This document shows, in pieces, positions 37,550 through 44,612 of a DNA stretch of 64,000 bases. Source of the DNA: JARRNE01 sp963824085 (GTDB lineage Bacteria; Pseudomonadota; Gammaproteobacteria; Chromatiales; Chromatiaceae). Below the pieces are notes generated by a model. The model saw only the letters and a list, made by a program, of their open reading frames with translations, made no database searches and was not told the origin of the DNA. Every line of letters begins with the position of its first letter. The first letter of the stretch is position 1. The position numbers and the translations under genes were made by a program. The stretch covers positions 115,194-179,193 of the forward strand of contig CAWGNT010000004.1 of the NCBI GenBank assembly GCA_963824085.1, read 5' to 3'.

Positions 37550-37962
37550 TCGAGCGAAAGCTCGAAGCCTTGCGCAGGCACGTCCAGCGAATCGAGTCAA
37601 AGAAGCCATTCAGCCTGGGGCGCCTGGAAACGGACGCAGATCTTCAGGACATTATTGCGATGAACTTGACGCAAGCTGTACAGGCGTCTGTCGACATCGG
37701 CATGCACATTGTCTCCGACACCGAGGCAAATGTTCCTGAAACAATGGCAGATGTCTTTGAAAGGCTTGCGGCACGAGGCGTTATACCTGTACCACTAGCC
37801 CAAAGGATGAAAGCCGCAGTCGGATTCCGAAACGTAGCAGTTCACGCATACGGCGAGGTCGACTGGAACATAGTCTCCTCCATATGCGACAAGCACGTAG
37901 AAGACTTTCGGGCATTTGCCCAAGGGGTTGCGGCGTATGCACTAGGCGAAGAGCCAACTTGA
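37534..37962 (+). CDS. hepT: HepT-type HEPN RNase toxin, module 1
   Basis: The 142-residue helical protein (DUF86/HepT) carries the catalytic R-x4-H-x-Y pattern as RNVAVHAY (Arg99, His104, Tyr106). It also has the family helix VQASVDIGMHIVSD. It is expected to cut tRNA or mRNA unless modified by MntA on the tyrosine. All three key residues are present, so this module looks functional. Confidence 0.85.
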   Translation: MDRDVIERKLEALRRHVQRIESKKPFSLGRLETDADLQDIIAMNLTQAVQASVDIGMHIVSDTEANVPETMADVFERLAARGVIPVPLAQRMKAAVGFRNVAVHAYGEVDWNIVSSICDKHVEDFRAFAQGVAAYALGEEPT

Positions 37963-37975
37963 CGCCTTCAGTTCC

Positions 37976-38287
37976 ATGCGACTGACCCCCTCACAAATCC
38001 AGCTTGTCAAGGAGGCGGTGACCCAGCAGTTCGGTTCCAACGCGCGCGTCTGGCTCTTCGGCTCTCGGACAGACGATTCCCGTCGCGGGGGTGACTTCGA
38101 CCTTTATGTCGAAACGGACCTCGACGACCCCTCCGCGGTCATCGATCGCAAGCTCGCGCTACTGGCGCAGCTGCATGCCGAGCCCGATTTCGACGGAGAG
38201 AAGATTGACCTGATCGTGAAGCCCGCACTTCCCGGTCCATATCCGCCAATCTATGAGCTTGCGCGGCGGCAAGGCGTTCCATTGTGA
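37976..38287 (+). CDS. Minimal nucleotidyltransferase, module 2
   Basis: The 103-residue protein shows VWLFGSRTDDSRRGGDFDLYV, in which GSR and DFD are the nucleotide and metal sites. It has a Q-rich first helix (SQIQLVKEAVTQQFG). It overlaps the next HEPN gene by four bases (ATGA type: TGAAG/GTGAAG). It is a close relative of the proteins of modules 3, 5 and 7, so these arose by duplication. Confidence 0.8.
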   Translation: MRLTPSQIQLVKEAVTQQFGSNARVWLFGSRTDDSRRGGDFDLYVETDLDDPSAVIDRKLALLAQLHAEPDFDGEKIDLIVKPALPGPYPPIYELARRQGVPL

Positions 38288-38787
38288 AGTCAGCTGCAGA
38301 AGTCCTGGCCGCGCTCACCGAATGCGGGCACCACGCCGCGATCCTGCGGAAAGCCCGTGCGGAGCTCGGTGATATCCGGTTCGTCCCCGAGTCCGTAGAA
38401 GATCTACCAAGCGATACGATAAAGCTCATGGATCAGTCGGCCTACCGCTTCGGAAAGCTGCAGGATACCTTAGGCGTGCGCGTGCTACCTGGAATCTTGG
38501 ACTTGAGCGAGGAGCCGTTCCCAGAAGGCACGCCTTTCGCACAAAAGCTCCAGCGGCTGGAACGTTTGAACGTTATTCCAAGCGTCGAGCAGTGGCGGAC
38601 ATTGCGAGAGCTTCGCAATCAGCTCGCCCACGAATACGTCGATGCGCCCGCACTCAAGGCAGCCGCGCTAAACCGGTTCCTCGACGGCATCAACGGCCTC
38701 TTGCAGATTTGGCATCAGGTCTCGGATTACGTCGAGCCCCGAGGGTGGTCTATACCACCGGAACAGTCGGTCAATGCGCCTGAGTGA
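38284..38787 (+). CDS. HEPN-domain putative toxin, module 2
   Basis: The 167-residue protein starts at GTG overlapping the upstream gene. The family signature is RFGKLQDTLG (about 55-64) and the catalytic pattern is RNQLAHEY (Arg111, His116, Tyr118). It ends close to the next nucleotidyltransferase gene, with which it overlaps by 14 bases. It is probably a second HEPN RNase in the array, from a different subfamily than module 1. Confidence 0.75.
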   Translation: MKSAAEVLAALTECGHHAAILRKARAELGDIRFVPESVEDLPSDTIKLMDQSAYRFGKLQDTLGVRVLPGILDLSEEPFPEGTPFAQKLQRLERLNVIPSVEQWRTLRELRNQLAHEYVDAPALKAAALNRFLDGINGLLQIWHQVSDYVEPRGWSIPPEQSVNAPE

Positions 38788-39073
38788 CGAACAAATCCAA
38801 TCCATCCGACGCATCGTCCGCACTGTAGCCGGACCGACTGCCCAGGCACGGGTATTCGGCTCACGCCTGCTGGACGATGCCACCGGAGGGGATCTGGATC
38901 TGCTGGTGGAATTGCCCGACCCTATTCAAACCCCTGCCGAGCTGGCGGCTAGGTTATCAGCGCGCATCTCCCGCTCACTCTATGGCCGCGAGGTCGATGT
39001 CTTGCTCTTGGCCCCAAATCTCCGGCGCTTGCCCATCCATGACGTGGCATTGCGGGAGGGACAAATGCTATGA
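38774..39073 (+). CDS. Minimal nucleotidyltransferase, module 3
   Basis: The 99-residue protein has ARVFGSRLLDDATGGDLDLLV, with GSR and DLD. A MRLSDEQIQSIRR first helix matches module 2. It is followed after 71 bases by the HEPN gene of this module, so translation is not coupled here. That gap is unusual for the array. Confidence 0.75.
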   Translation: MRLSDEQIQSIRRIVRTVAGPTAQARVFGSRLLDDATGGDLDLLVELPDPIQTPAELAARLSARISRSLYGREVDVLLLAPNLRRLPIHDVALREGQML

Positions 39074-39144
39074 CTTTTCCTCCTGATCGGGTGCAATAGG
39101 CGCAGCCGTATTGCACCAGTCTCATTGCGCCAAGGACAAGAGAT

Positions 39145-39624
39145 GTGACCTTGCCTCCCGCAACCACCCAACGACTGCGTTTCCTCATCCGCGTCGCTGA
39201 CAAAGAGGCTCACCATCTCGCCGGGACCACTGACCGCCTTTTCGACACCCCATTCACGCCCGAGCGCGTCGAATCCTTACCGACGGACCCTGATATCGCC
39301 GAACGTGTTGACGCCTTTGTCAGCCGATTCGATAGGTTGCAGGACACGCTCGGCGACAAGTTGTTGCCCATACTCTTGACCGCGCTCGGCGAGAGGGCCA
39401 AGGCACAGATCGACAATCTGGATCGCGCGGAGCGTCTCGGACTTATCCCCTCCGCGGACCAATGGATGGAAATGCGCAGGCTCCGCAACCGAATGATCCG
39501 TGAGTATGTCGAAGATCCCGTCGTGCTGGCCAACGCCCAAGAGACCGCTTGCAGATATGTCCCGGTGCTGATCAACGCAGCCCACAAGATGAAAACCGAG
39601 GTTGAGCAGAGGGGATGGGCATGA
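39145..39624 (+). CDS. HEPN-domain protein with altered catalytic motif, module 3
   Basis: The 159-residue GTG-start protein has RFDRLQDTLGDKLLP, as in module 2, but the R-x4-H-x-Y motif reads RNRMIREY. The histidine is Arg119 (codon CGT, one transition from CAT). Arg114 and Tyr121 remain. The RNase activity should be lost or strongly weakened. A defective toxin with an intact nucleotidyltransferase may be tolerated or may have a new role. It overlaps the next frame by four bases (ATGA). Confidence 0.7.
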   Translation: MTLPPATTQRLRFLIRVADKEAHHLAGTTDRLFDTPFTPERVESLPTDPDIAERVDAFVSRFDRLQDTLGDKLLPILLTALGERAKAQIDNLDRAERLGLIPSADQWMEMRRLRNRMIREYVEDPVVLANAQETACRYVPVLINAAHKMKTEVEQRGWA

Positions 39625-39791
39625 CCGAGTCGGTGCTGATCCTCTACGACCGTGACCCGACGCTCCACGACTACCTGGACGAGCTAAGGACTAGGCTCAA
39701 GGCGCTCGGCGCTCAGCGCATCCGGAAGGGCGGCGGTTATTACTGGCTGCTAAAGCCGGACCTGAAGCCAGGGGAGGATTTCGCGCTGTGA
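39621..39791 (+). pseudogene. C-terminal fragment of a larger nucleotidyltransferase, module 4
   Basis: The 56-codon frame starts MTESVLILYDRDPTLHDYL and ends GGGYYWLLKPDLKPGEDFAL. It matches the closing segment of the HEPN-partner nucleotidyltransferases in which the GSxxRG and DxD part comes first. That catalytic part is missing. The fragment has its own ATG with a ggggat site, and it overlaps the broken HEPN frame at 39788. Confidence 0.5.
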
Positions 39792-40240
39792 CGAAAAGCG
39801 AGCTCGCGAGGGCCTACCTGGAGAAGGCATCGAAGCGGCGCCGGGTTCCCGAGGTGCTCATGGAAGAGCAGGCGTGATCCGATGTGGTGCGCGAGGCGCA
39901 AGAGCTGGTGGAGCCGGCACTCAAGGCCATGCTGCGGGAGATCGGCATTGACCCGCCAAAATGGCACGACTTCGGGCCGATCCTGTTGGAGCATGCTCAG
40001 CGTTTTCCCGAAGCCACGCGCCAACGCTTACTGGAACTCGCACGCATATCCAAGTGGCTTCGCAAAGAGCGCGAGCTCTCCTTCTACGGCGACATCGATT
40101 TCGTACCGACGGAGGAATACTTTGAACGAGACGCCAGCGGCGCAGTTACCGACGCCCTGTACGCACTTGAGGCGGCCCAGCGACTCGTTCAGGACAAACG
40201 AGGTCCCTCCGCGAATGCGGATTCCAATGCGCCTGACTAG
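39788..40240 (+). pseudogene. HEPN-domain toxin gene with in-frame TGA, module 4
   Basis: The GTG at 39788 gives MTKSELARAYLEKASKRRRV and then EEQA followed by TGA (39875-39877). The same frame continues SDVVREAQELVEPALKAM, KWHDFGPILLEHAQRF and KWLRKERELSFYGDIDF. This is one continuous HEPN protein of the Pfam HEPN family, where a tyrosine normally stands at the stop. One base change in a TAY codon would explain it. With its nucleotidyltransferase also cut, the module is dead. Confidence 0.6.
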
Positions 40241-40600
40241 AGCGACGCTGGAAGCCGCGGGCCAAGCTGAGCGGGCACTGCTCGATTTGCTCGTGAGCGC
40301 TCCTATTGCCAACACTGTAGGGTGGAACAAGCGAAGCGGTTCCACCAACTAACGCTGCATTGTTCTTGAACCCTTCCTCCGCACTCCGCGCGGCCTGCGT
40401 ATTCCGAAGCTGCCAGGAAATGCAGACGGCGCACCGCCCCCGCCTGACCTTTCCCAGTCTGCTTATTCGGCCGGCCAGAGGTGACGCCCTGCAGTGAACC
40501 ACCTGGACTCACACGCAACGGGCTCTCACACGCTCTCCACCAGACGGCTGGGTAGGCGCGGAGCGCAGCAAGAGTTCCTACATTGTCACTTGGATGTACC
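40241..40600. other. Intergenic region, about 360 bases
   Basis: This separates modules 4 and 5. I see no gene and no clear repeat. Confidence 0.4.
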
Positions 40601-41122
40601 ATGGCTGAAGACCATCGACCCGCCTACGACACCAAGCTCGCGGCGCTCTTCTTGGCCAATTACCGGGAAGGCGCACGAGCGGCCCGCAACCTCCGCACCT
40701 CACTCGAACGCACGGCCCAGCTGTTCCCGCTCGACGGCCCGTCGCTCGAGGGCCTAGATGTGGAAGCACGAGAACGCCTGGACGCCTTTCGCGTTCGTTT
40801 TGCCGACCTTCAGGACCTACTGTCGGGAAAGATCTTTCGCAGCCTTCTGATGCTGGAGGAAGAAAGGCCCGTCTCGCAGCTCGACGTGCTAAACGCAATG
40901 GAAAAGCGCGGCATCATTTCTTCATTCCAGGAATGGAAACGCCTTCGAAATGTCCGCAACGCCTTTATGCATGACTATCCAGAACACTCCACCGAGCGGG
41001 CCGAAGCGCTGACGCTGGCAGTGGGCGGGGCGCGAGAGATGCTCGGGGTGCTGGATCGTCTCGGGGACCACGCGGTCAATCACATTGGTATCGCGCTTCC
41101 TGATAGCGACCAACAAACGTGA
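40601..41122 (+). CDS. HEPN-domain putative toxin, module 5 (toxin first)
   Basis: The 173-residue protein is related to modules 2, 3 and 7: RFADLQDLLSGKIFR, then the catalytic RNAFMHDY (Arg119, His124, Tyr126). Here the HEPN gene comes before its nucleotidyltransferase, the reverse of modules 1-3, with a four-base overlap. The catalytic residues are intact. The ATG at 40601 is chosen; a GTG/TTG region six codons upstream is open. Confidence 0.75.
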   Translation: MAEDHRPAYDTKLAALFLANYREGARAARNLRTSLERTAQLFPLDGPSLEGLDVEARERLDAFRVRFADLQDLLSGKIFRSLLMLEEERPVSQLDVLNAMEKRGIISSFQEWKRLRNVRNAFMHDYPEHSTERAEALTLAVGGAREMLGVLDRLGDHAVNHIGIALPDSDQQT

Positions 41123-41421
41123 GACTTGACCGCGAAAAGGTCCCTCTCCTGGTTCGCGCTGTGCGCGAGTCGTTCGGCGCAAACGCAGACGTTTGGCTGT
41201 TCGGCTCCCGGACGGATAACACCAAACGTGGCGGGGACATCGATCTCTACATCGAGACGGACCTCGATCACGATATCGTCGCACGGCGTTCGGAGCTCCT
41301 CTTGCGGCTCACGGACATCTTCGGCGATCAGAAGATCGATCTGGCCGTGCGGCCCAGGAGCCGTCCCCCTCACCCGCTGCATCTCATCGCAGCCGAGAGC
41401 GGTATTCTGTTGTCGGACTAG
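41119..41421 (+). CDS. Minimal nucleotidyltransferase, module 5
   Basis: The 100-residue protein starts at GTG overlapping the HEPN stop. It has VWLFGSRTDNTKRGGDIDLYI, nearly the same as module 2, and a closing HPLHLIAAESGILL. It should be the antitoxin half, acting on the upstream HEPN protein by nucleotidylation. Confidence 0.8.
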   Translation: MRLDREKVPLLVRAVRESFGANADVWLFGSRTDNTKRGGDIDLYIETDLDHDIVARRSELLLRLTDIFGDQKIDLAVRPRSRPPHPLHLIAAESGILLSD

Positions 41422-41504
41422 CGCGCCGGACTCGCGGCGCAGGCCGGGAGGAGAATTCGCAGAAAGCAGTTCCGCAGCCGTCGAAGCAAAACCGGTGCGC
41501 CTCC

Positions 41505-42560
41505 TTACTCGGACGCCCGCAACACATCCTCCAGTGTCGCGCACTCCAGCACCCGGTCGGCCCACTGCTCCAGCTCCGCTTCACTCGCCTGCGCCAAGCG
41601 CTCATTCACCCACGCCGGCAGCGGCCCGAAACGCCGATCCAACAGACGGCGCAGCAAGCTCGCCTCGCCGAGGTGCTTGCCCTCTTGCCTCCCCTCTTGC
41701 CTTCCCTCTTGCCTTCCTTCTTGCCTTCCCTCTTGCCTTCCTTCTTGCCTCCCTTCTTGCCTTCCTTCTTGCCTTCCCTGCTCGAGACCCTGTTGCTTCC
41801 ATTCCTCAGTCCAGCTCTTGACCCGTTCGGCTAACATCGCTCGCATCTCCTGCAGCTCAACCACATTCGGAATCTCAGCGCCAGGCGCCCGCGCCGGCAG
41901 CAGCACGCGCTTGAGCCAAACGACAAAGGCCTGGCGCAGCGCGGCCTGCTCCTCGCCACCGATCCAATCCAGCAAGCTCTCGAGCACCCGCTCGATGTCT
42001 GCCGGCTGGCGGCTATGCTCAAGCCGGAACAGGGCAGCGGCGACATTCTGTAGCCCCGCCAGGTGGGCATCCTCGTACGCGCGCTCCTCAAGCAGAAGAT
42101 AGCGGATCTGGGGCTGGTAGCGCAGCAGCTGCGCCGGCAGCTCAGGTTCGCTCAGCGCCGCGAGGCTCGTCGGCGCCGACCACGGGTCGCCGCCATTGTA
42201 GAGCACCACGGGCAGCACCGGCGGCAACCGCCCGCCCGGCGCAATCTCACCCGCAGCCGCAAGATCCTGATAGAGGAGCCCGACGTAGGTCAGCAGCCGC
42301 ACCGCCATCAGACGGTCGATGCGCGACTGAAACTCAAGCAGTAGGTAGATGTATACCCAGCGCTCGCCCCAGCGCAGGCGCCAGATCATGTCGTCCTCGC
42401 GCGTCCGCAGGTCCGCGCTGACGGTCTTCTCGCTCACCCGCTCCAGGGTATCGAAGTCAAGCTCTGCCACCCAATCCTCGTGCACAAAGCCGCGGATCAG
42501 GTCGGCGACCATTTGCGAGTGGGAGAACAACAGCTTGTATGACGGATCGTGCTTCGCCAT
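41505..42560 (-). CDS. rpn: Rpn family recombination-promoting nuclease (COG5464-like)
   Basis: The 351-residue protein starts MAKHDPSYKLLFSHSQMVADL at 42560, the usual opening. A PD-(D/E)XK-type region holds DMIWRLRWGERWVYIYLLLEFQS, a family core. The C-terminal third includes eight GRQE units before GKHLGEAS. The frame is open upstream without good composition. Rpn proteins are DNA nucleases that raise RecA-independent recombination, and they are often annotated as transposases. Here it lies at the centre of the toxin-antitoxin array and could have helped duplications, which is inference. Confidence 0.8.
   Translation of the reverse strand: MAKHDPSYKLLFSHSQMVADLIRGFVHEDWVAELDFDTLERVSEKTVSADLRTREDDMIWRLRWGERWVYIYLLLEFQSRIDRLMAVRLLTYVGLLYQDLAAAGEIAPGGRLPPVLPVVLYNGGDPWSAPTSLAALSEPELPAQLLRYQPQIRYLLLEERAYEDAHLAGLQNVAAALFRLEHSRQPADIERVLESLLDWIGGEEQAALRQAFVVWLKRVLLPARAPGAEIPNVVELQEMRAMLAERVKSWTEEWKQQGLEQGRQEGRQEGRQEGRQEGRQEGRQEGRQEGRQEGKHLGEASLLRRLLDRRFGPLPAWVNERLAQASEAELEQWADRVLECATLEDVLRASE
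41681..41780 (-). repeat. 12-bp tandem repeat in the rpn gene
   Basis: Eight units of a 12-base motif (cttgccttccct-like on the plus strand) encode GRQE repeats. Units differ at wobble positions only. Such tracts can expand or shrink in steps of four codons without a frameshift. Confidence 0.8.
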
Positions 42561-42892
42561 CGCGTGCCAGCGTACGCCTGATCGGCCCGAGAGTGTAGCG
42601 AAAACACCTCGCGATTGCCCGGGACAACCGGGGGACGTGTGCCGCGAGAGCCAAGCTGAGCTCAGTACCCTGGCGCAACGCTTCATCGCTCCGGGAACGC
42701 TCATCGCGGCCGGCGCCTGCGACCTCACTCCCATGTCCCGCTACGGCCGGCCAAACACTGGTGTGCGTACCGGGCCGATGACGGCACCACGAACAAAACC
42801 AGGCGGAATACCACCTCTCCCGCCATCGACACAGGCATCGTACGCGGCGCAGCCGAGGCTATCCCCTGGCCAAGAAGGCCAAACCGAAGTTA
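42561..42892. other. Intergenic region, about 330 bases
   Basis: This lies between rpn and module 6. No gene or obvious repeat is seen. Confidence 0.4.
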
Positions 42893-43273
42893 TTAGGCGC
42901 TTCGCAAGGCAGCAAGCAATGCCCGCATCGGCGGCAGAAACTGTGATAGCCGTTCATAGACCTGCAGGGCATCCTTAGCGTGATACGTATGCGACATTCG
43001 GTTTCTGGCTTCGAGCATTGCGAGCCAGATCAGCTCATCGTCGATCCAGCCTTGGGCAAAGGCAGCTTTCAGGCACGACTTGGGCGATCCGCAGGCTTCC
43101 AGGCCCGATTGCTCAACCAGAACCTTAATTGACTTCCACGCAAGCTCAAATGTGAACTCGAAGTACTGAATGCAGCCCGCCCTGATCAAGTCGTTCGCCG
43201 GTTCAACCTGCATCGCAGCTTCAAACTGATGAAGCGCAGCCGCGAAATCATCAATAATCCAAGCCTTATCCAT
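42893..43273 (-). CDS. HI0074-type HEPN protein (nucleotidyltransferase partner), module 6
   Basis: The 126-residue helical protein matches the nucleotidyltransferase substrate-binding family: FEAAMQVEPANDLIRAG, IQYFEFTFELAWKSIKVL and the motif EARNRMSHTY (Arg90, His95, Tyr97). It overlaps the upstream nucleotidyltransferase by eight bases. It belongs to the HI0073/HI0074 branch, a third HEPN subfamily in this array. The catalytic residues are intact. Confidence 0.85.
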   Translation of the reverse strand: MDKAWIIDDFAAALHQFEAAMQVEPANDLIRAGCIQYFEFTFELAWKSIKVLVEQSGLEACGSPKSCLKAAFAQGWIDDELIWLAMLEARNRMSHTYHAKDALQVYERLSQFLPPMRALLAALRSA

Positions 43274-43541
43274 GGATCACTTCAGCATGCCGCAGGGCTT
43301 GTTCCCGAAAACGCTCGCTGACTCGGGCAAAATCGACCCAATCAATACGGTAAAGCGTGGGCAACGCGTCCAGCATGTCCTCGATCGCGTAGAAGTCGTC
43401 CAGCGGGAGTGGCGTGTCGCCAACGACGCCCAGATCAAAGTCCGAACGCGACTTTGCAATGCCTTGGGCACGGGAGCCAAACAAGACAACCTTGCGGCCG
43501 ACGAGGCGGTCCGCATTCGAGCGCAGAACATCAACAAGCAT
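43266..43541 (-). CDS. HI0073-type nucleotidyltransferase, module 6
   Basis: The 91-residue form starting MLVDVLRSNADRL is used; the frame extends to 43664 but the extra part does not resemble the family. VVLFGSRAQGIAKSRSDFDLGV contains the GSRxxG and DFD sites, followed by TLYRIDWVDFARV. It is cotranscribed with the HEPN gene that follows. Confidence 0.75.
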   Translation of the reverse strand: MLVDVLRSNADRLVGRKVVLFGSRAQGIAKSRSDFDLGVVGDTPLPLDDFYAIEDMLDALPTLYRIDWVDFARVSERFREQALRHAEVIHG

Positions 43542-43691
43542 CGCCCGGACTTGTTGGTCTCGAGTGCCGTTTCCCTCCGAGCCCCGGCCCGACAGGCCGT
43601 TGACTCGAGATACCGCGTCACTACTGGCCTGAAGTTGGTGAGGATTTGCTCGCATGCCCGGCAAGATAACGGATAAGGGTTGGTGCTACGA

Positions 43692-44165
43692 CTACGTCCG
43701 CTCGTCGGGGGAAACCGGATATTTGTTGATCAAGTCCTGGGCGTAGGTTTGGACCTTCGGCACGACTGCTAATAGCTCGGGTGCCAAAGTGATGACGGCA
43801 GCGTAGATTCCGGCGAGCTTTTCCGATGCGTATTCATGCGCTATCAGGTTGCGGAGCTCCCGTATACGGACAAGTCTCGCGGCCTCATCGACCCAGCCAC
43901 GCTTTTCGGCTCGTCGGATGCGATCCAGCAGGGTGCCCGGCGTCAGCAGTTCCACTTCATCCACCAATCGCATCACCCGCTGGGTGAGGAGGTCGGACAG
44001 CCGCGCAAATCTGCTTGCTAAGGCCTCCAGGCGCTCTAGCTCTTCGGGCCCCGAGGCGTCTCGAGCCGACAATTCTCGTGTGCGGTCGATGGATAAGCGC
44101 AGGTGCCCTGCCGCACGATCCAAATCGCGTAACTCGTCGCGCAACAAGTGGAGCTTGTCCGCCAT
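43692..44165 (-). CDS. HEPN-domain putative toxin, module 7
   Basis: The 157-residue protein starts MADKLHLLRDELRDLD; the ATG overlaps the upstream stop as TGATG. RFARLSDLLTQRVMRL and RNLIAHEY (Arg105, His110, Tyr112) place it with modules 2, 3 and 5. The catalytic residues are intact. Confidence 0.78.
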   Translation of the reverse strand: MADKLHLLRDELRDLDRAAGHLRLSIDRTRELSARDASGPEELERLEALASRFARLSDLLTQRVMRLVDEVELLTPGTLLDRIRRAEKRGWVDEAARLVRIRELRNLIAHEYASEKLAGIYAAVITLAPELLAVVPKVQTYAQDLINKYPVSPDERT

Positions 44166-44446
44166 CACAATTGCGTCCCCTCCATCACGGCCAATCGGGC
44201 GAAGGGCTTCGTGAGGTCGGAAAAAACCGCAAGGTCAATGCGTTGATCGCCGAGTTGTTCATGCAGTTGCGCAAGGATCGTCAGTTTCGCCAGCACGTCA
44301 ATTCTTGTTGACAAAACCAGCAGGTCGATGTCACCTCCTCTTGCGGTATCGTCCACACGCGACCCGAATAGATAAACCACTGCATCGGGATCAGCCGAAA
44401 GGATGGTATTGAGAATGGTTTGTCGCTCAGCTTCTTGAAGTCGCAT
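44165..44446 (-). CDS. Minimal nucleotidyltransferase, module 7
   Basis: The 93-residue protein starts MRLQEAERQTILNTIL; ten more codons are open upstream. VYLFGSRVDDTARGGDIDLLV has the GSR and DID sites. It is coupled to the HEPN gene by a one-base overlap. The module is oriented opposite to modules 1-5. Confidence 0.78.
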   Translation of the reverse strand: MRLQEAERQTILNTILSADPDAVVYLFGSRVDDTARGGDIDLLVLSTRIDVLAKLTILAQLHEQLGDQRIDLAVFSDLTKPFARLAVMEGTQL

Positions 44447-44612
44447 GGATGCCAGGTCACAGGTAAGAGGTCGCAAGAAATTGTACTTGCTCGGCGATGG
44501 TTCGGAGGCGATGGGCCCGCCGACTCACTCGCGGATCTTTAGCTTACCAATTGGGATTATGGCCTCACCGGCCACGATTCAAGTTGACACAACCTGAAAA
44601 TCCACCGTGGAT

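Noticed and set aside
39788..39877. Selenocysteine insertion at the TGA in the HEPN gene
   Set aside because: Family members have tyrosine there, no selenoprotein of this type is known to me, and a nonsense mutation in a TAY codon is simpler.
41681..41780. Possible CRISPR or short-repeat array
   Set aside because: The 12-bp units have no spacers and are coding in the rpn gene.
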